Source: DATKUA01 sp965602675
GTDB lineage: Bacteria > Acidobacteriota > DATKUA01
Direction of reading: 5' to 3'
Length of the DNA stretch: 7,564 nt
Assembly: GCA_965602675.1 (NCBI GenBank)
Contig: CBFCZO010000147.1
Span: forward strand, 1 to 7,564
Of this stretch, positions 5,955-7,564 are shown piece by piece; position 1 is the stretch's first letter, and the number at the start of each line of letters is the position of its first letter. The notes below the pieces were generated by a model. That model saw only the letters and a program-made list of their open reading frames with translations. It made no database searches and had not been told where the DNA came from. A program made the position numbers and the translations under genes.

Positions 5955-7526
5955 TTACCTCGGATCGTAGCTGAAAAATCTTATGTAACTGACAACCACA
6001 ATAACCGCGATGAAAACCGACATCAGAATAATATCGAGCGCCGCCGCGCCCAACGCCTCGGCAAGCGGCTGTTGACGCATCTGAAATCGCGGCAGGTCGC
6101 TCAGATCGAGCTTTCTGGCCGGATCGGCAATGGCTTCCTCGATCGCGGCGAAGATCTCCTGCACCAACTCCGGATCCTGAAACGCCGCCCCCATCTCCGG
6201 CAGCGTCATCGTTTCGGCGAGGCGCACCATTTCGCGGTACGGCGCATCCTCGACATCGTTGGTGAACCAGCGTGACGACGTGTAGCCCTCGTGACTCTCG
6301 ATGTACTCCACAACCTCTTCGCGATAGTTCCGCGCTTGTTCGATGAAACTCTCGTGGCCGGCGGCATCAGTCCGCGTCAGCGCATTGACGATATTGCCGA
6401 ACAGTGACGACGGCGATATCCGTGTCAGGTTCTCCGTCAACTCCGTCTTGGCCTTGCGGCTCGCGTAGTATTCCGATTCCAGACCGAAGCGCCTGGAGGC
6501 GAATTCGTTCTGCGCCGAGATCGCCAACGGCAGCATCTCCATCAGGTACCCGCGCGCGTTGTCACCGATCATCCGGCAGATTATCCGGCCTTCGGACGAA
6601 CCATTGACATTCGACATCAGGAAGTAATCGCGCATGTAATATCGCACCTGGTTCATTTCGTCGTTGTACTCCCGGAACAGAGACTGCAGATTGCGGTTGT
6701 AATCGCGGGCGTCCTCGCTGAAGCCCAGTTCCGAAGAGACGAACCCCACCGAGCTCGGCAGCACCAACACCAGAACAATCCAGACAATCATGCAGATGAT
6801 CAGCGAAGAGGCCGTCCGGTGGGTTAACGACGAAACAAGCATACCGACCGCCGCGAAAGCCGCCCCCAACAGCAGCGTCACCAACAGGATTATTCCCGCG
6901 CTCGCCCAGTCGTCGGCGCTCAGCGGGGCGGGAGTGTTGACCATGAACACCACGAACGCCACCGCCATGCTCGATACCACTATCGGCGCCAGGGCCAGCA
7001 GCGAACCGAGATATTTGCCGATGAATACTCCCGTCCTGCCCGCCGGATTCGACAGCACCAATCGCAGCGTTCCGCGCTCCTTCTCCCCGCTGATCGCGTT
7101 GAAACTGAACAGCAGCGCAAGCAGCGAAATGAAAATCTGAACCACGTTGATGAAATCGAAGCTCGAGAAAAATCCCAGGAAATCGCCGCTCGAGCCGCTT
7201 GTCGCTTCATCAGTCGTGAAAACAGGTATCCTCGTGTGGCTGATCCATACTCTCTTGCCCCACTGCTTGCCCATGTCGGTCCCGAACACGGCCAGCAGCG
7301 AGGGCTCCCTGATGATCGAAGGCCGGATGAATGAGTATACTTCCATGCTTGCGATCTCTTGCTCGTTATCGTACTCCGCCGACTGCATGCCGTTCCACTC
7401 GTGCAGGAAATCTTGAACGAGCACATACGACATCAGCCCGAAAACAATATTGCAGGCAAGAAATCCGATTACGAACCTCAGCGTCAGAAGGTTCTCCAGT
7501 GATTCCTTTTTTACTATTGTCCACAT
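5955..7526 (-). CDS. ABC-2 type permease with large extracytoplasmic domain (permease C)
   Basis: A 523-residue inner-membrane permease, the longest of the three paralogues. It begins MWTIVKKESLENLLTLRFV, with TM1 about 17-37; extracytoplasmic loop about 38-123; TM2 about 124-145 (FINVVQIFISLLALLFSFNAI); coupling motif EKERGTLRL (148-156) and NPAGR (160-164); three further segments ending at IVWIVLVLVLPSSVGF; an extracytoplasmic domain of about 220 residues with ISPSSLFGNIVNALTRTD from 370 and LPRFQMRQQPLAEAL before TM6; terminal RFFSYDPR. It is the first permease of the C-B pair. The ATG lies 10 bases after the stop of another minus-strand gene that runs off the window, with only a distant AAGG upstream, so translation may depend on coupling to that gene. 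By analogy with related operons, that upstream gene could be the ATP-binding subunit; this is inference. Substrate unknown. Confidence 0.88.
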   Translation of the reverse strand: MWTIVKKESLENLLTLRFVIGFLACNIVFGLMSYVLVQDFLHEWNGMQSAEYDNEQEIASMEVYSFIRPSIIREPSLLAVFGTDMGKQWGKRVWISHTRIPVFTTDEATSGSSGDFLGFFSSFDFINVVQIFISLLALLFSFNAISGEKERGTLRLVLSNPAGRTGVFIGKYLGSLLALAPIVVSSMAVAFVVFMVNTPAPLSADDWASAGIILLVTLLLGAAFAAVGMLVSSLTHRTASSLIICMIVWIVLVLVLPSSVGFVSSELGFSEDARDYNRNLQSLFREYNDEMNQVRYYMRDYFLMSNVNGSSEGRIICRMIGDNARGYLMEMLPLAISAQNEFASRRFGLESEYYASRKAKTELTENLTRISPSSLFGNIVNALTRTDAAGHESFIEQARNYREEVVEYIESHEGYTSSRWFTNDVEDAPYREMVRLAETMTLPEMGAAFQDPELVQEIFAAIEEAIADPARKLDLSDLPRFQMRQQPLAEALGAAALDIILMSVFIAVIVVVSYIRFFSYDPR

Positions 7527-7536
7527 GGCAATTCGC

Positions 7537-7564
7537 TTACCTTGGTCCCATTAAGTCGGTTTCA
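7537..7564 (-). CDS. 3' end of an upstream gene (possibly the ABC ATP-binding subunit)
   Basis: One minus-strand frame reads ETDLMGPR and stops at TAA (7539-7537), 10 bases before the ATG of permease C. A second frame would end earlier, as KPT at a TAA. Eight codons cannot identify a family. Position directly upstream of two ABC permeases makes an ATPase the natural expectation, but nothing in these bases shows it. Confidence 0.3.

Noticed and set aside
3024..7526. Duplication by a mobile element
   Set aside because: No transposase, terminal inverted repeats or target duplications were seen around the permease genes; the paralogues are divergent in sequence, so the duplication is old.

Overview
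The window is a gene-dense piece of a bacterial chromosome with moderately high G+C. It carries one full operon end, a divergent regulatory region, a small signalling gene and a block of three related membrane-transporter genes. The bacterial-type aspartyl-tRNA synthetase rules out Archaea and eukaryotes. The mix of a MglB-like Roadblock protein, an orphan ParA and large ABC-2/DUF3526-type permeases recalls uncultured FCB-group lineages (for example Zixibacteria-like) or deltaproteobacteria. That placement is an impression and not proof.

Left part, minus strand (1-2279): parA, a gamma-class carbonic anhydrase family gene and aspS are read right to left, with gaps of 36 and 3 bases. They almost certainly form one transcription unit. 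aspS is cut by the left edge, so only its N-terminal 315 codons are present.

Middle (2280-3023): a divergent intergenic region separates parA from a plus-strand single-domain Roadblock/LC7 gene (2493-2849). The region contains a cluster of short palindromes and a candidate promoter in each direction. A 174-base leader follows, with weak hairpins and a possible 8-codon open frame, before the next gene.

Right part (3024-7564): three paralogous ABC-2 type permeases. Permease A (plus strand) converges on permeases B and C (minus strand, a 4-base-spaced pair read C then B). All three share the layout TM1, extracytoplasmic loop, TM2, E(K/R)xxGTLxx motif, TM3-TM5, a long extracytoplasmic domain of about 180-220 residues, TM6 and a terminal YD(V/P)R. 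No ATP-binding subunit lies inside the window. The last codons of a gene just upstream of C are visible at the right edge, and by position that gene is the best place to look for the ATPase.

Functionally the window joins translation (AspRS), a CO2/bicarbonate-type hexapeptide enzyme, a positioning ATPase, a polarity or GTPase-regulator-type Roadblock protein and an export or membrane-remodelling ABC system of unknown substrate. The most interesting points are the ParA/Roadblock divergent pair without their usual partners, the three-permease cluster with an isolated convergent member, and the regulatory architecture of the two leader regions.
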